Shown: positions 8,559-18,988, numbered from the stretch's first letter. The stretch: 64,000 nt of DNA from Roseovarius sp. TE539 (GCF_003298505.1 NZ_QNGB01000005.1:124001-188000), one strand, 5' to 3'. Program-made: numbers and translations. Notes: a model not told the origin generated them from the letters alone.

Positions 8559-10169
8559 TCAGCCGGCAAACCACCAGCGGCTTGGCGCGCGGGCACCGTC
8601 CAGCTCCCAGCTCGCCGCAAGGCTTTCGCCCCGCATGACATTGCTGCGGCGCGCATAGACGAAGTTGTTGAACATCGGGATGATCGTCCCGCCGTCATTG
8701 CGGGCCAGAAGGGCCATCTCACGGTACATTTCCGCGCGAAGTTCGTTGTCCAGTTCCGCCTTGGCCTGGATCAGCAGCTCGTTGAAGCGTTCGTTCTGCC
8801 AGCGGCTCTCGTTCCAGTCAGCATCGGACTTGTAGGCCAGCGAATACATAACGTCCGGCGTGGGCCTTGCACCCCAGGAAACCGCCGTGAAGGACTCCTT
8901 GAGCCAGACATCCGAGTAGTATCCGTCGTTCGGCTCACGAATGACCTTGACATCGATCCCGGCCTGCTTGGCCTGCTCCGAATAAAGCACGCACATGTCC
9001 ACCGCACCGGAGAATACACTGTCGGCGGTGTGAATGTTGACCGACAGGCTGTCATGACCGGCCTTCTTGAGCAGTGATTTCGCCTGATCGGGATCATATT
9101 CGCGCTGCGGGATATCTTCAGGCCAGTAAGGCATCGCCGGCGAATGATGGAAATCATTGCCCTTCGTGGCCGCACCGAAGGCGATCTTCTCGATGATCTC
9201 GTCACGATCCATCGCAAGTTTCAGCGCGTTGCGCACATTGACGTCATCATAGGGCGCGGTGTCACAGAACATCGGCATGGTGATCGCCGCGGCGGACGGT
9301 ACGTTCTCGACCTCGATGTTGGGATCGCGCTGAAGCAGGGCCGATGTCTTGAGATCGATCAGCGACACCGCATCCACATCCCCTGTCACCAAGGCGGTCT
9401 GACGCGCGTTCGGATCGTTCAGGACAAGCATTTCCAGCTTGTCGAAATAGGCGCCTTCCAGGTGCCAGCCTTCGTGCCGGCTCAGTTTCCAGCTCACACC
9501 CCATTCGCCGTCATCAATCCGGTAAGGACCGGAGCCGTCCCCGCTCTGCCAGTTGGCCGTGCCGTCCTCGTTGGCCGGAACGATCGCGAGATGATAGTCC
9601 GTCAACAGCCAAGGCAGATCGGCCAGTCCGCTTTCGAGCGAGACAACCACGGTGTTGTCGCCGTCGGTCTCGATGTTGGTCACCGATGTCAGCAGGGCCT
9701 TCGCGGCTGAAGTCGAATCATCACCGCGGTGGTGGTTCAGTGAAGCCACCACATCCGTCGACGTGACCGGCTTGCCGCTGTGGAACGTTGCATTCGGGTT
9801 AAGCTCGAAGGTCCAGACGGAGGCGTCTTCGTTGGCGCTCCAGTCGGTTGCCAGATCCGGGCCCAGCGTCCCGTCGGGTTCGATCAATGTCAGATAGCTG
9901 CGGTACTGATGCGCCAGATAGATCTGCTGGCGCGACACATATGTGCCCGGATCGTGTGTATCCGAGGAGTTCCCGTCATGCATGCCGACCTTGAAGGTTC
10001 CGCCCTTGCGGGGTTGCGCGTTCGCGCTGCGTGTCCACAGGCCGGTGGCGGCCGAAGCCGTCATCCCTGCAGCCAGGGAGTGGTGCATGAAAGATCGTCT
10101 GGAAATGCTGCCTCTCCTGGCCGCGTCGGCCAGCTTGTCAATAAGGATCGGATCGGATTTCTTGGTCAT
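8559..10169 (-). CDS. ABC transporter substrate-binding protein, family 5, paralog; first gene of the operon
   Basis: Periplasmic solute receptor, 536 aa, paralogous to the next gene; long blocks are identical, for example DVMYSLAYKSDA and RFNELL. It also carries a twin-arginine motif SRRSFM (~24-29) and a hydrophobic segment ending near SANAQPRKGG. I placed the start at 10169 (MTKKSDPILIDKLAD) because AGGGAGA lies just upstream and because its N-terminus then matches the paralog; the frame is open 21 codons further upstream. A 230-base spacer with a hairpin separates it from the second receptor. Two receptors on one channel suggest widened or differently tuned specificity, which is an inference. 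Confidence 0.9.
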   Translation of the reverse strand: MTKKSDPILIDKLADAARRGSISRRSFMHHSLAAGMTASAATGLWTRSANAQPRKGGTFKVGMHDGNSSDTHDPGTYVSRQQIYLAHQYRSYLTLIEPDGTLGPDLATDWSANEDASVWTFELNPNATFHSGKPVTSTDVVASLNHHRGDDSTSAAKALLTSVTNIETDGDNTVVVSLESGLADLPWLLTDYHLAIVPANEDGTANWQSGDGSGPYRIDDGEWGVSWKLSRHEGWHLEGAYFDKLEMLVLNDPNARQTALVTGDVDAVSLIDLKTSALLQRDPNIEVENVPSAAAITMPMFCDTAPYDDVNVRNALKLAMDRDEIIEKIAFGAATKGNDFHHSPAMPYWPEDIPQREYDPDQAKSLLKKAGHDSLSVNIHTADSVFSGAVDMCVLYSEQAKQAGIDVKVIREPNDGYYSDVWLKESFTAVSWGARPTPDVMYSLAYKSDADWNESRWQNERFNELLIQAKAELDNELRAEMYREMALLARNDGGTIIPMFNNFVYARRSNVMRGESLAASWELDGARAPSRWWFAG

Positions 10170-10507
10170 GTTATCTCCCTGAGGTTGTTGCTTATTGGCC
10201 ATTAGACCGCAGCGTCTTGCGGGGCTCGTCATAAGCTTCCACGTTCATCGCAGTGTTGAGCAGCTTGTTTGCGACATGTCAGTAACAAAACACGAAATCC
10301 GTGATGCTGCTACCCTCTAGTTTGGCGATTCAGAAAATTTTATGTCGGTCGTTCACGGAGATTTGTTTCGGGATCAGCAACGTTTTGACCTTGCCGGTTA
10401 TGAATACCGCGCATTTCATTCGGTATGCACTTGCACACATCGGAACAGATTTTCTTGTCGCCTTCGCCGGCGCCCATGCTCAAGCGTCTTTAAACCCGAC
10501 AGCGGGA
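10170..10507. other. Intergenic region between rarA and the ABC operon (338 bp)
   Basis: No supported gene. It lies downstream of rarA and upstream of the first binding-protein gene, both on minus, so it should hold the ABC operon promoter. It is visibly more AT-rich than its surroundings around 10270-10480. I could not identify a convincing -35/-10 pair or a rarA terminator. Confidence 0.5.
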
Positions 10508-11830
10508 TCAACCGCGCCGCGTGCGCAATTTCGCAAAATAGTCCAGCCGTTTCCTGAGTTCACGTTCGAACCCACGCTCCACGGGTTGATACAGCACCGG
10601 TCGTGTCATCCCGTCAGGGAAATAGTTCTGTCCCGAGAAACCGTCTTCGGCATCGTGATCATAGGCATAGCCGGCCCCGTAGCCCTCTTGTTTCATCAGG
10701 CCGGTTGGCGCGTTCAGGATATGCTTTGGCGGAGGGGTCGAGCCGGTTTCTTCAGCAGCGCGCATCGCGGATTTGAAGGCGGCGTATCCCGCGTTGGACT
10801 TGGGCGCCAGTGACAGGTAGATCACCGCCTGGGCCAGCGCCAGCTCTCCTTCCGGGCTTCCCAGGCGCTCATAGAGTTCCCAGGCATGAAGGCAGAGGGT
10901 TTGCGCATGGCTGTCCGCAAGTCCGATGTCCTCCACCGCCATGCGCGTGATCCGGCGCGCGAGGTACCGTGGGTCCTCACCCCCCTTCAACATCCGCGCC
11001 AACCAGTAAAGCGCCGCGTCCGGATCTGATCCGCGCACCGATTTGTGAAGTGCGGAAATCAGGTTGTAATGCTCGTCGCCGCTCTTGTCGTATTTGGCGG
11101 CGCGCCGCATCAGTCTTTCGGCAAGGGCATCCGTGCCTAGCCGCCCCTCGACCTTCCAGGCGGCAATCTGTTCGACCAGATTCAAAAGGGCGCGCCCGTC
11201 GCCGTCAGCCATGCAGAGCAGGGCCTCGCGTGCCTCTCCGTCAAGCGGCAGGGTGCGGCCCAGTTCCTGTTCCGCGCGTTGCGCAAGCAGCTCCAGGTCC
11301 GCCAGTTCCAGCCGCGCCAGCACCAGAACCTGCGCACGCGACAGCAGCGCGGCATTCAGTTCGAAACTCGGGTTTTCGGTCGTCGCCCCCACGAGCAGGA
11401 TCGTGCCGTCCTCCATATGCGGGAGGAACCCGTCCTGCTGCGCCTTGTTGAAGCGGTGAATCTCATCCACGAAAAGCAGCGTGCCCTGCCCGTTCGCGCG
11501 ACGGTGGCGGGCAGCTTCGAACACTTTCTTGAGCTCCGGCACACCGGTGAAAATCGCGCTGATCTGGATGAAATGGAGATCAGTCTCCTTGGCCAGCAGG
11601 CGCGCGATTGTGGTCTTGCCAACACCCGGCGGTCCCCAGAAAACCAGCGATCCAAGCTGCCCGGACGCGAGCATCACACCAAGCGGCGCATCCGATCCCA
11701 GCAAACGGTCCTGACCGATCACCTCGCCCAGACTGCCGGGGCGCAACCGGTCCGCCAACGGCTGATGCCCGTCGTCCTGCGCCTTGCCGGCGGTCGGGGT
11801 TCCCGGCGCGGTATCGAACAGATCAGTCAC
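10508..11830 (-). CDS. rarA: Replication-associated recombination protein A (RarA/MgsA), AAA+ ATPase
   Basis: Clamp-loader-like AAA+ ATPase acting at stalled replication forks; 440 aa, the usual size. Visible parts: an N-terminal region with PLADRLRPGSLGEVIGQD, Walker A GPPGVGKTT (~66-74), Walker B FVDEIHRFNKAQQD, sensor-1 region LVGATTENPSFELN, and the C-terminal tetramerisation part with HYNLISALHKSVRGSDPDAALYWLARML. The codon at the start is GTG (11830). The gene begins only three bases after the degP-type protease stop, so the two are co-transcribed and probably translationally coupled; a separate Shine-Dalgarno is weak. Confidence 0.95.
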   Translation of the reverse strand: MTDLFDTAPGTPTAGKAQDDGHQPLADRLRPGSLGEVIGQDRLLGSDAPLGVMLASGQLGSLVFWGPPGVGKTTIARLLAKETDLHFIQISAIFTGVPELKKVFEAARHRRANGQGTLLFVDEIHRFNKAQQDGFLPHMEDGTILLVGATTENPSFELNAALLSRAQVLVLARLELADLELLAQRAEQELGRTLPLDGEAREALLCMADGDGRALLNLVEQIAAWKVEGRLGTDALAERLMRRAAKYDKSGDEHYNLISALHKSVRGSDPDAALYWLARMLKGGEDPRYLARRITRMAVEDIGLADSHAQTLCLHAWELYERLGSPEGELALAQAVIYLSLAPKSNAGYAAFKSAMRAAEETGSTPPPKHILNAPTGLMKQEGYGAGYAYDHDAEDGFSGQNYFPDGMTRPVLYQPVERGFERELRKRLDYFAKLRTRRG

Positions 11831-11833
11831 TTG

Positions 11834-13216
11834 CTATAACCTGAATCGCAGGACCGCCCGCCGGGTCCCGCGCTGCACCTCGAGCGCCAGCCGCCCACGC
11901 GCTTCGGTCAGAAGCTCACCGGCCTGAGCCGGGGTGCGGACTGGTACGCCGTCGATCGCGCGCAGCACATCGCCTTCTCGCAGACCGGCGCGCGTGCCGA
12001 TTGCGCCGGGATCCTCAACCACGACGCCTTCGGCACTCAGCGGAAGATCGTACCGCGCCACGATGGCCGGATTGATCCTCGACAGAACCAGCCCGGGGAT
12101 GGCAGCCGCCGGCCCGGTCTCCACCTTATCGGGCGGCGGGATGTTCGGTGGCGCGATCATTGAAACTGAAACCGTCCGGACCCGACCCTGCCGATAGAAC
12201 GACACCGATGCATCTGTGCCCAGCCCCGCGACGGACATTCTGAAGATCATCTCGGCAGGTGTATTGACAGGTTCGCCATCCACCTCGGTGATCACGTCGC
12301 CGGGGCGGAGTCCGGCGTCACGGAAGGGGCTTTGCGGATGCACTTGGGAAACGGCAACGCCGCCGGGCCGATCAAGACCCAGACCATCTGCCATGTCGGA
12401 TGTTACAGTCTGGCCACCAAGCCCTGCCCATGGTCTTTCAAAACGCGTATTGCCGGCCCGAGCCTGCGTCAGGACCTGACGCACCAAAGCGGACGGTATC
12501 GCAAACCCGATCCCGTCAGAGCCGCCCGACCGGGTCAGAATCGATGTGTTGATACCGATCAGTCGCCCGTTCACATCGACCAGGGCGCCGCCCGAATTGC
12601 CCGGGTTGATCGGCGCGTCCGTCTGAATGAAATATCCGCGTGCATTGCCGGTTGCGGTACCCGACCGCGCAAGACCGGAAATGATCCCGCTGGAAACCGT
12701 CTGGCCAACGCCGAACGGGTTGCCGATGGCCAGTACAAGTTCGCCCACCTCCACCGTGTCGCTGTCACGCAGCTCAAGGGCCGGCATCTGTCCGGCGTCT
12801 TCGAGCTGCAGGACTGCAAGGTCACTTTCCTCATCCGAAAGCAGCACTCGCGCGGAAAATTCGCGACGGTCGTTGAGCACGACGCGAATATCAGTTGCCC
12901 GCCCGACAACATGAAAATTCGAGACCACGAGTCCGTCTTCCCCGAGTATGACACCCGAACCAAGGGAGTTCTGGATGCGTGGCCTCGGCTCGTTGAAATC
13001 GCGGAACAGACCTTCGAAAAACGGGTCATCCTCGAAGGGGCTGCGGCGCCCGCGCACGATCCGCTTGGCGTATATGTTTACGACCGCCGGCGCCGTAACG
13101 CGAACCACCGGAACGAAACCCGTCCTGATTTCCGCTTCACCTTGCGGCACGCGCATTTCCTCGGCGGTTGCCGGAAAGACGGCCAGGGCGAGGAAGACGA
13201 GGATTGCACGGATCAT
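11834..13216 (-). CDS. Periplasmic serine protease, DegP/DegQ (HtrA) family
   Basis: Envelope quality-control protease and chaperone. 460 aa from the ATG at 13216. A signal peptide (MIRAILVFLALAVFPATA) is followed by a trypsin-like domain with the complete triad: His102 in SNFHVVG, Asp132 in SDLAVLQ, Ser208 in NPGNSGGAL. Two PDZ domains follow (about 255-345 and 365-460). An upstream in-frame extension of 22 codons is possible but would bury the signal peptide, so I reject it. Its leader holds a perfect 20-base palindrome, and rarA follows after three bases. The family is clear; I cannot tell DegP from DegQ or DegS-like forms by eye. Confidence 0.93.
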   Translation of the reverse strand: MIRAILVFLALAVFPATAEEMRVPQGEAEIRTGFVPVVRVTAPAVVNIYAKRIVRGRRSPFEDDPFFEGLFRDFNEPRPRIQNSLGSGVILGEDGLVVSNFHVVGRATDIRVVLNDRREFSARVLLSDEESDLAVLQLEDAGQMPALELRDSDTVEVGELVLAIGNPFGVGQTVSSGIISGLARSGTATGNARGYFIQTDAPINPGNSGGALVDVNGRLIGINTSILTRSGGSDGIGFAIPSALVRQVLTQARAGNTRFERPWAGLGGQTVTSDMADGLGLDRPGGVAVSQVHPQSPFRDAGLRPGDVITEVDGEPVNTPAEMIFRMSVAGLGTDASVSFYRQGRVRTVSVSMIAPPNIPPPDKVETGPAAAIPGLVLSRINPAIVARYDLPLSAEGVVVEDPGAIGTRAGLREGDVLRAIDGVPVRTPAQAGELLTEARGRLALEVQRGTRRAVLRFRL

Positions 13217-13287
13217 GGCGCCCCCGATTGTGAACCTGCCACAGCATATGCGGAACCGCCCGGCTGATTGCAAGCGCGCCACATCGG

Positions 13288-13307
13288 CCGCCTGCCGCGG
13301 CAGGCGG
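13288..13307. repeat. Perfect 20-bp palindrome in the protease leader
   Basis: CCGCCTGCCGCGGCAGGCGG reads the same on both strands. It lies about 70 bases upstream of the degP-type start, between that gene and the rplQ terminator. A second imperfect inverted repeat (CGGTAT..CCGCTT with AAGCGG..ATACCG) spans about 13312-13362. It could be an operator or an mRNA hairpin; no regulator is identified. Confidence 0.5.
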
Positions 13308-13359
13308 ATCCTCGGTATGATCCGCTTGCAATCCCTCCGGAAGCGGCAAAGCGGTATAC

Positions 13360-13398
13360 CGAAAACGAAAAACCCCCGGCCGAGGCCCGGCCGGGGGT
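13360..13398 (-). terminator. Rho-independent terminator of the ribosomal superoperon
   Basis: A 10-bp GC stem (ACCCCCGGCC and its complement at 13372-13398) with a 7-base loop. Read on the minus strand it is followed by a T-rich run (TTTTTCGTTTTC). It lies 28 bases after the rplQ stop and is the clear end of the S10-spc-alpha transcript. Confidence 0.93.
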
Positions 13399-13425
13399 CC
13401 GTAACGCTGCTGATGCAGGGCGCTG

Positions 13426-13845
13426 TTACTCTTCCGCGGCCTCTTCGGCGGCAACCCGGGCACGATCGGTCGCACCCTTGGCATCGGTGTCGCGATCCAC
13501 GAATTCGATTATGGCCATCGGGGCCATGTCGCCGTAACGGAACCCGGCCTTGAGAACGCGGATATATCCGCCCTGCCGATCCTTGTAGCGGGGGCCCAGA
13601 ACATCAAAGAGCTTGGCCACGTGGGCGTCCTGCTTGAGCTGAGACGCGGCTTGGCGGCGGGCGTGAATATCGCCGCGCTTGCCAAGGGTCACAAGCTTTT
13701 CGGCGACGCGGCGAAGCTCCTTCGCCTTTGGCAGGGTGGTTTTGATCTGTTCATGTTCGATCAGCGAACCGGCCATGTTCGCCCAGAGCGCCTTGCGGTG
13801 CTCGTGGGTTCTGTTCAGGCGCCGGTAACCTCTGGCGTGACGCAT
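13426..13845 (-). CDS. rplQ: 50S ribosomal protein L17
   Basis: Large-subunit protein near the exit tunnel, 139 aa. The start [20 protein letters not shown] and the block [18 protein letters not shown] are family hallmarks. It carries a short acidic Ala/Glu C-terminal tail (AAEEAAEE) beyond the bacterial core. It is the last gene of the alpha operon, 164 bases after rpoA and just before the strong terminator. Confidence 0.97.
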   Translation of the reverse strand: MRHARGYRRLNRTHEHRKALWANMAGSLIEHEQIKTTLPKAKELRRVAEKLVTLGKRGDIHARRQAASQLKQDAHVAKLFDVLGPRYKDRQGGYIRVLKAGFRYGDMAPMAIIEFVDRDTDAKGATDRARVAAEEAAEE

Positions 13846-14009
13846 TTTCTTTCTCCTTCGTGTTTATGCTTTGTCAGGGGCGAGATGCGTGTCTCACCCT
13901 CTCCTTGGGGCGGGATGCCCGGGGTTTGATGAGCCGGATACGGGATCAGGCCCGCGTTCGGCAAGGATAGATATGCCAGGCGCACACGCGCCTGCCATCA
14001 GGTCATGGT

Positions 14010-15026
14010 TCAGAACTGGTCCTCGTATTTCTTGGCCAGTTCCTCGATATTGTCGGGGGGCCAGTCCTCGACATCAAGGCCCAGGTGCAAGCCCATGCCC
14101 GAAAGAACTTCCTTGATCTCGTTGAGCGACTTGCGGCCGAAATTCGGCGTGCGCAGCATCTCGGCCTCGGTCTTCTGGATCAAGTCACCAATATAAACGA
14201 TGTTGTCATTCTTGAGGCAATTGGCGGAGCGAACCGAAAGTTCCAGCTCGTCCACTTTCTTGAGCAGCAGCGGATTGAATTCGAGCCCGTCATCCTCGTC
14301 CTGCCGACCCGCCGATTCGGGTTCCTCGAAATTGACGAAAATCGAAAGCTGGTCCTGGATGATGCGGGCGGCGAATGCAACGGCATCGTCAGGGGTGAGC
14401 GAGCCGTCGGTTTCAACCTTCATGGTCAGCTTGTCATAATCGAGAACCTGCCCCTCACGGGTGGGTTGAACATCGTAGCTGACCTTCTTGACCGGTGAGT
14501 AGATCGCATCGACGGGTATCATTCCGATCGGTGCATCCTCCGGCTTGTTGCGGTCTGCCGCGACATAGCCTTTGCCGGTGTTGACGGTCAGTTCCATGTA
14601 AACATCCGCGCCCTCGTCGAGGTGGCAGATCACATGGTCTCTGTTGAGGATTTCAATTCCGGCACTATCGGATATGTCACCCGCGGTGACGACGCCCGGC
14701 CCTTTTGCATTGATCGACAGCCGCTTGGGCCCTTCGACCTCCATGCGCAGGGCCACGCCCTTCAGGTTGAGTACGATGTCTGTGACGTCTTCGCGCACAC
14801 CCGCAACCGACGAGAACTCGTGCAGGACGTTATCTATCTGCACGCTGGTGATCGCGGCGCCCTGAAGCGAGCTGAGCAGAACGCGGCGCAGCGCGTTGCC
14901 GAGCGTCAGGCCGAAACCCCGTTCCAAGGGTTCCGCAACGACAGTCGCCTGACGCAGCGGGTCATTGCCCGGCTTCACGTCAAGCTGCGTCGGCTTGATC
15001 AGTTCGGCCCAATTCTTGTGGATCAT
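14010..15026 (-). CDS. rpoA: RNA polymerase subunit alpha
   Basis: Nucleates RNA polymerase assembly (N-terminal domain) and contacts UP elements and activators (C-terminal domain). 338 aa from the ATG at 15026, the standard alphaproteobacterial length; GGAGGG precedes it. The ATG four codons upstream is part of that Shine-Dalgarno and is rejected. The N-terminal domain holds [24 protein letters not shown], and the C-terminal domain has [14 protein letters not shown] and [12 protein letters not shown]. It follows rpsK after 114 bases containing a 12-bp hairpin. Confidence 0.98.
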   Translation of the reverse strand: MIHKNWAELIKPTQLDVKPGNDPLRQATVVAEPLERGFGLTLGNALRRVLLSSLQGAAITSVQIDNVLHEFSSVAGVREDVTDIVLNLKGVALRMEVEGPKRLSINAKGPGVVTAGDISDSAGIEILNRDHVICHLDEGADVYMELTVNTGKGYVAADRNKPEDAPIGMIPVDAIYSPVKKVSYDVQPTREGQVLDYDKLTMKVETDGSLTPDDAVAFAARIIQDQLSIFVNFEEPESAGRQDEDDGLEFNPLLLKKVDELELSVRSANCLKNDNIVYIGDLIQKTEAEMLRTPNFGRKSLNEIKEVLSGMGLHLGLDVEDWPPDNIEELAKKYEDQF

Positions 15027-15095
15027 GCGTCCCTCCATTCCTGTCCCGTCCCCATGTCCGAAGGTCCGGAACTCCCGAGGTTTAAAATGACGATT

Positions 15096-15125
15096 GCGGG
15101 GCCCTGCACCACGGCAGGGCCCCGC
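15096..15125 (-). promoter_or_regulatory. Strong GC stem-loop in the rpsK-rpoA spacer
   Basis: A perfect 12-bp stem (GCGGGGCCCTGC) with a 6-base loop, 15 bases after the rpsK stop. There is no U-run, so full termination is unlikely. Partial termination, RNA processing or protection of the upstream ribosomal message are the likely roles. Confidence 0.6.
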
Positions 15126-15140
15126 ATTGGAAAATCCCGT

Positions 15141-15539
15141 TCAGACCCGACGGCGTTTCGGCGGGCGACAGCCATTGTGAGCAATCGGCGTCACGTCGCG
15201 GATCGAAGTGATGTTGAACCCCACCGCCGCCAATGCGCGCAGCGCGGATTCACGCCCGGAACCGGGGCCCTGAACTTCGACCTCGAGGGTACGCATACCA
15301 TGATCCTGCGCCTTCTTGCCTGCATCCTCGGCCGCGAGCTGCGCGGCATACGGCGTGGACTTGCGCGACCCCTTGAAACCCATCGTGCCGGCCGAGGACC
15401 ACGCGATCGCGTTGCCCTGAACGTCGGAAATGAGAACCTTGGTATTGTTGAAGGAGGAATTGACATGCGCCACGCCCGTGGCGATGTTCTTGGAGACTTT
15501 CTTCTTGCCGCGGGTAGCCTTGCGGGTATCTCGTGCCAT
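15141..15539 (-). CDS. rpsK: 30S ribosomal protein S11
   Basis: Platform protein of the small subunit, 132 aa. Motifs include [40 protein letters not shown] and the C-terminal [16 protein letters not shown]. It follows rpsM after 15 bases, in the standard alpha-operon order. Confidence 0.98.
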   Translation of the reverse strand: MARDTRKATRGKKKVSKNIATGVAHVNSSFNNTKVLISDVQGNAIAWSSAGTMGFKGSRKSTPYAAQLAAEDAGKKAQDHGMRTLEVEVQGPGSGRESALRALAAVGFNITSIRDVTPIAHNGCRPPKRRRV

Positions 15540-15554
15540 TCTCTGTGCCCTCCC

Positions 15555-15923
15555 TTACTTCTTCTTGCCGGCGATGGGTTTCGCCGGGCCCTTGCGGGTG
15601 CGGGCATTGGTATGGGTGCGCTGACCGCGAACCGGAAGGTTGCGACGGTGGCGCAGGCCACGGTAGCAGCCAAGATCCATCAGGCGCTTGACGTTCATCT
15701 GAACTTCGCGACGCAGATCGCCTTCGACCGTGTAGTTGGAATCAATGTGTTCGCGGACCGCGACGAGTTCTGTGTCCGACAACTCGTTCAGGCGGCGGCT
15801 GCCGTCGATGTTGACCGCGTCGCAGATCGACTTCGCGCTGGAAGGCCCGATTCCGGTAATATAAGTGAGGGCGATGGGAACCCGCTTGTGGGTGGGCAGG
15901 TTAACGCCGGCTATACGTGCCAA
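15555..15923 (-). CDS. rpsM: 30S ribosomal protein S13
   Basis: Head protein of the small subunit that contacts tRNA and bridges to the large subunit; 122 aa. Starts [15 protein letters not shown], has the [13 protein letters not shown] helix-hairpin-helix element and ends with the basic [17 protein letters not shown] tail that reaches the P site. It is separated from adk by 280 bases in which I see no gene. Confidence 0.98.
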   Translation of the reverse strand: MARIAGVNLPTHKRVPIALTYITGIGPSSAKSICDAVNIDGSRRLNELSDTELVAVREHIDSNYTVEGDLRREVQMNVKRLMDLGCYRGLRHRRNLPVRGQRTHTNARTRKGPAKPIAGKKK

Positions 15924-16203
15924 GTGTCATGTCCTTTCGTTGCGGGTCCGTAGCTCCAGACCCTTTTTTCACAACGGAGGCCCGATGGATGATCCGCCGG
16001 GCCGCTGTCATTAAGGTGATTTCGTCCGGACGCCGGAAGCTGTGGCGATTCCCGGACCCCCTTGCGGGATGCCGCTATTTATTGGGTGGCGCACCCGCCG
16101 TCAACCCCGTGTCAAGCACTTTGTGGATGCGGAGCGGGAAACGCCGATTTCACGGGTCGGGGCGGCCGATCTCGGACCATGCTTACACCCCGCGCCAGGT
16201 GCC

Positions 16204-16845
16204 TCACGCAAGTGCGTCGGCAATGGCCGCCTTGACCTCGTCAATCTCACCCAGACCGTCAACGCTGCGCAGTTTGCCCTTCGCGTAGTAATAGCCGATC
16301 AGCGGCGAGGTTTTCTTGTAGTACTCCATCAGGCGCTGGCGCAGGCTTTCCTCGTTGTCATCCGCGCGGCGCTTGATGTCGGTGCTGCCGCAGTTTGCGC
16401 ATTTGCCGTCTTCCGGCCAAGGCTTGGTGATGTCGTTGTAGACCTCGCCACAGCCACCGCAGGTCGAACGTGCGGTGATCCGGCTGACCAGCGCCTCGTC
16501 ATCGACCCGCATCTCGATCACGGCATCAAGTGTTTCGCCGGTCTCCGACAGCAGGGTATCAAGCGCGTCCGCCTGCGCCAGGGTGCGCGGAAACCCGTCG
16601 AATATGAAGCCGCTGGCATTTTCGCCTTCCAGCTTTTCGCGGATGAGGCCGATGACGATATCATCGGTCACCAGATCACCGCGCGCCATCACTTCGGCCA
16701 CCTTCTTGCCCATCTCGGTGCCGCTGTCCTTGGCCTCGCGAAGCATGTCGCCCGTGGAAAGCTGGATCATGCCCCGATCCTCGACGAGGAAATGCGCCTG
16801 CGTGCCCTTGCCCGCGCCCGGCGGTCCCAGAAGAATGATGTTCAT
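16204..16845 (-). CDS. adk: Adenylate kinase (zinc-finger lid type)
   Basis: Interconverts ATP, AMP and ADP in the cytoplasm. 213 aa with P-loop [11 protein letters not shown] (~7-17), the AMP-binding TGDMLREA, and [14 protein letters not shown]. The lid domain has four cysteines arranged as CGGC and CANC, which predicts a structural zinc. Its start overlaps the secY stop by four bases (ATGA), so it is translationally coupled to secY, a common bacterial arrangement. Confidence 0.98.
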   Translation of the reverse strand: MNIILLGPPGAGKGTQAHFLVEDRGMIQLSTGDMLREAKDSGTEMGKKVAEVMARGDLVTDDIVIGLIREKLEGENASGFIFDGFPRTLAQADALDTLLSETGETLDAVIEMRVDDEALVSRITARSTCGGCGEVYNDITKPWPEDGKCANCGSTDIKRRADDNEESLRQRLMEYYKKTSPLIGYYYAKGKLRSVDGLGEIDEVKAAIADALA

Positions 16846-18215
16846 TTGCGTCCTGTCCCTTTTCTGCGGGCGCGCTTTTTGCCTTTGCCCTTGCCGCCCA
16901 GCTGCGATTTCTCGATCAGGCCCTCATACTGATGCGCCAGAAGATGCGATTGCACCTGCTGGATCGTGTCCATTGTCACCGATACCACAATGAGAACCGA
17001 AGTGCCGCCAAAATAGAAAGGTATGGCCAGTTGGCTACGCAGAATCTCCGGAAGGAGACAAACTGCCGCAAGGTAAGCCGATCCGAGAACAAGGATTCGG
17101 GAGACGACATATTCCAGGTATTCCGCCGTCTTCTTGCCCGGTCTTACTCCGGGTACGAAACCGTTCTGCTTCTGAAGGTTGTCGGCCACGTCATCGGGTT
17201 TGAACGACACGTTATAGGTGTAGAAGAAGGTGAAGAACACGATCATCGCCGTGAAGAACAGAAGATAGAGCGGCTGACCGGGCCCGAAATAGGCCAGCAG
17301 CGTCGACATGAAGGGACTGGCCTCGTTGCCGCCCGAGAACGTGCTTATCGTCGTCGGCAGGAGCAGGAGCGAGGACGCGAAGATCGCCGGGATCACGCCT
17401 GCCGGGTTGACCTTGACGGGCAGGTGCGAAGACCCGCCATCATAAACCTTCATCCCCACCTGACGGCGCGGATACTGGATATGGATCTTCCGCAGGGACC
17501 GTTCCATGAACACAACGAAGGCAATCACGGCCACCACCATCAGGAGAACCCCGATGATCACGGCCGGGCTTATCGCACCGGACCGCCCCTGGCTGAAGAA
17601 CTGGGCCAATGCCGCTGGAACCTCGGCGATGATCCCGACGAAGATGATCAGCGAAATGCCATTGCCGACACCGCGCGCTGTGATCTGTTCGCCAAGCCAC
17701 ATGAGGAACATCGTACCGCCGACCAGCGTGATCATGCACGAGGCGATGAAGAAGAGCCCGGGATTGGTGACCAGATCGCCCGACTGAAGGCTGACAGCGA
17801 GGCCGTAGGATTGCAGCGTGGCCAGTGCCACCGTCCCATAGCGGGTATACTGGTTGATCTTCTTGCGCCCCTGCTCACCCTCTTTCTTGAGCTGTTCAAG
17901 CTTGGGTACCATGGCCGTCAGAAGCTGCACGATGATCGAGGCCGAAATATAGGGCATGATGCCAAGGGCGAAGATTCCCATCCGCCCCAAGGCGCCACCG
18001 GTGAACATCGACAACATGCCGCCGATCGACGATTGCGCCCCTTCCATGAATTCCCTGAGTGCGGCGCCATCTATTCCGGGCACAGGAATGAAGGTGCCCA
18101 GCCTGTAGACGATCAAGAGCCCGAGCGTGAAAAGGATCCTTTTGCGGAGGTCGGTCGCCTTGCCTAACGCGGACCAGCTGGTGTTGGCGGCCATTTGTTC
18201 TGCTGCAGATACCAT
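16842..18215 (-). CDS. secY: Protein translocase subunit SecY
   Basis: Channel-forming subunit of the Sec translocon, 457 aa with ten transmembrane helices expected. Family blocks are visible: [32 protein letters not shown], and the loop [14 protein letters not shown] [20 protein letters not shown]. The C-terminus ends in a very basic tail ([17 protein letters not shown]), longer than in E. coli. It follows rplO after 112 bases and overlaps adk by four. Confidence 0.97.
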   Translation of the reverse strand: MVSAAEQMAANTSWSALGKATDLRKRILFTLGLLIVYRLGTFIPVPGIDGAALREFMEGAQSSIGGMLSMFTGGALGRMGIFALGIMPYISASIIVQLLTAMVPKLEQLKKEGEQGRKKINQYTRYGTVALATLQSYGLAVSLQSGDLVTNPGLFFIASCMITLVGGTMFLMWLGEQITARGVGNGISLIIFVGIIAEVPAALAQFFSQGRSGAISPAVIIGVLLMVVAVIAFVVFMERSLRKIHIQYPRRQVGMKVYDGGSSHLPVKVNPAGVIPAIFASSLLLLPTTISTFSGGNEASPFMSTLLAYFGPGQPLYLLFFTAMIVFFTFFYTYNVSFKPDDVADNLQKQNGFVPGVRPGKKTAEYLEYVVSRILVLGSAYLAAVCLLPEILRSQLAIPFYFGGTSVLIVVSVTMDTIQQVQSHLLAHQYEGLIEKSQLGGKGKGKKRARRKGTGRK

Positions 18216-18327
18216 GCGCGGTCTCTTTTCTTAAATGACGACGCCGCCAGGAGCCGTTTTCCAGCTCAGGCGGCATCTTCGGAAAACTCAAAGGTATGTA
18301 AGCGGCACGCGCGCCGCTCACAACCTA

Positions 18328-18801
18328 TTAATCGGCAGCCTGCGCGGTTGTGACCGAAAGAGACCCGCCTGCTTTCTCGACCGCGTCGACGGCGGATTTC
18401 GATGCGCCGGCCACGTGGAGATCCAGCTTGGTGCTGACTTCGCCCTTTGCAAGCACGCGCACACCGTCGCGCTTGCGACGGACCAGGCCGCTTGCGACAA
18501 GCACGTCTTCCGTGATCGGCTGCCCCGCGTCGATCTTGCCCGCCTCGATGAATTTCTGGATCAGGCCCAGATTGACGACCGCGTATTTCTTGCGATTGGG
18601 CTTGTTGAAGCCACGCTTGGGCAGGCGCTGATAGATCGGCATCTGGCCGCCCTCGTAGCCCTTGATGGCAACGCCGGAGCGGGATTTCTGCCCCTTGATA
18701 CCGCGCCCGGCGGTCTTGCCCATACCCGAGCCGGGGCCGCGCCCGACCCGTTTCTTCGGTCTTGTCGCGCCCGGATTGTCGTGCAGTTCATTCAGTTTCA
18801 T
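18328..18801 (-). CDS. rplO: 50S ribosomal protein L15
   Basis: Large-subunit assembly protein, 157 aa. The start [20 protein letters not shown] has AGGAG eight bases upstream; the much longer open frame upstream is not supported. The glycine-rich basic segment [22 protein letters not shown] is diagnostic. In most genomes rpmD lies directly upstream; here about 1 kb carrying an opposite-strand VWA gene separates them. Confidence 0.97.
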   Translation of the reverse strand: MKLNELHDNPGATRPKKRVGRGPGSGMGKTAGRGIKGQKSRSGVAIKGYEGGQMPIYQRLPKRGFNKPNRKKYAVVNLGLIQKFIEAGKIDAGQPITEDVLVASGLVRRKRDGVRVLAKGEVSTKLDLHVAGASKSAVDAVEKAGGSLSVTTAQAAD

Positions 18802-18988
18802 GTCGCTTCTCCTGAGCCGGATGCAGCCCCCAGCGACGGGAGTGGCCGACCACGGCATTTCTTGATGTGATTCAGATGCGCCCTGCGGGGGCACCGGTGG
18901 CGTATAGACGTTGCGCCGGGCCGGTGCAAGTGTCCAGCTCCGGCCGCGCGGATTGATTTTTCCGCCCGGCCCGTGTGACATTCCATTC

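Noticed and set aside
13846..14009. rplQ-rpoA spacer as a possible gene
   Set aside because: Frames across it have no ribosome binding site and no recognisable protein.
15924..16203. 280-base spacer between rpsM and adk
   Set aside because: Considered for rpmJ or infA, which are often near here, but neither sequence is present.
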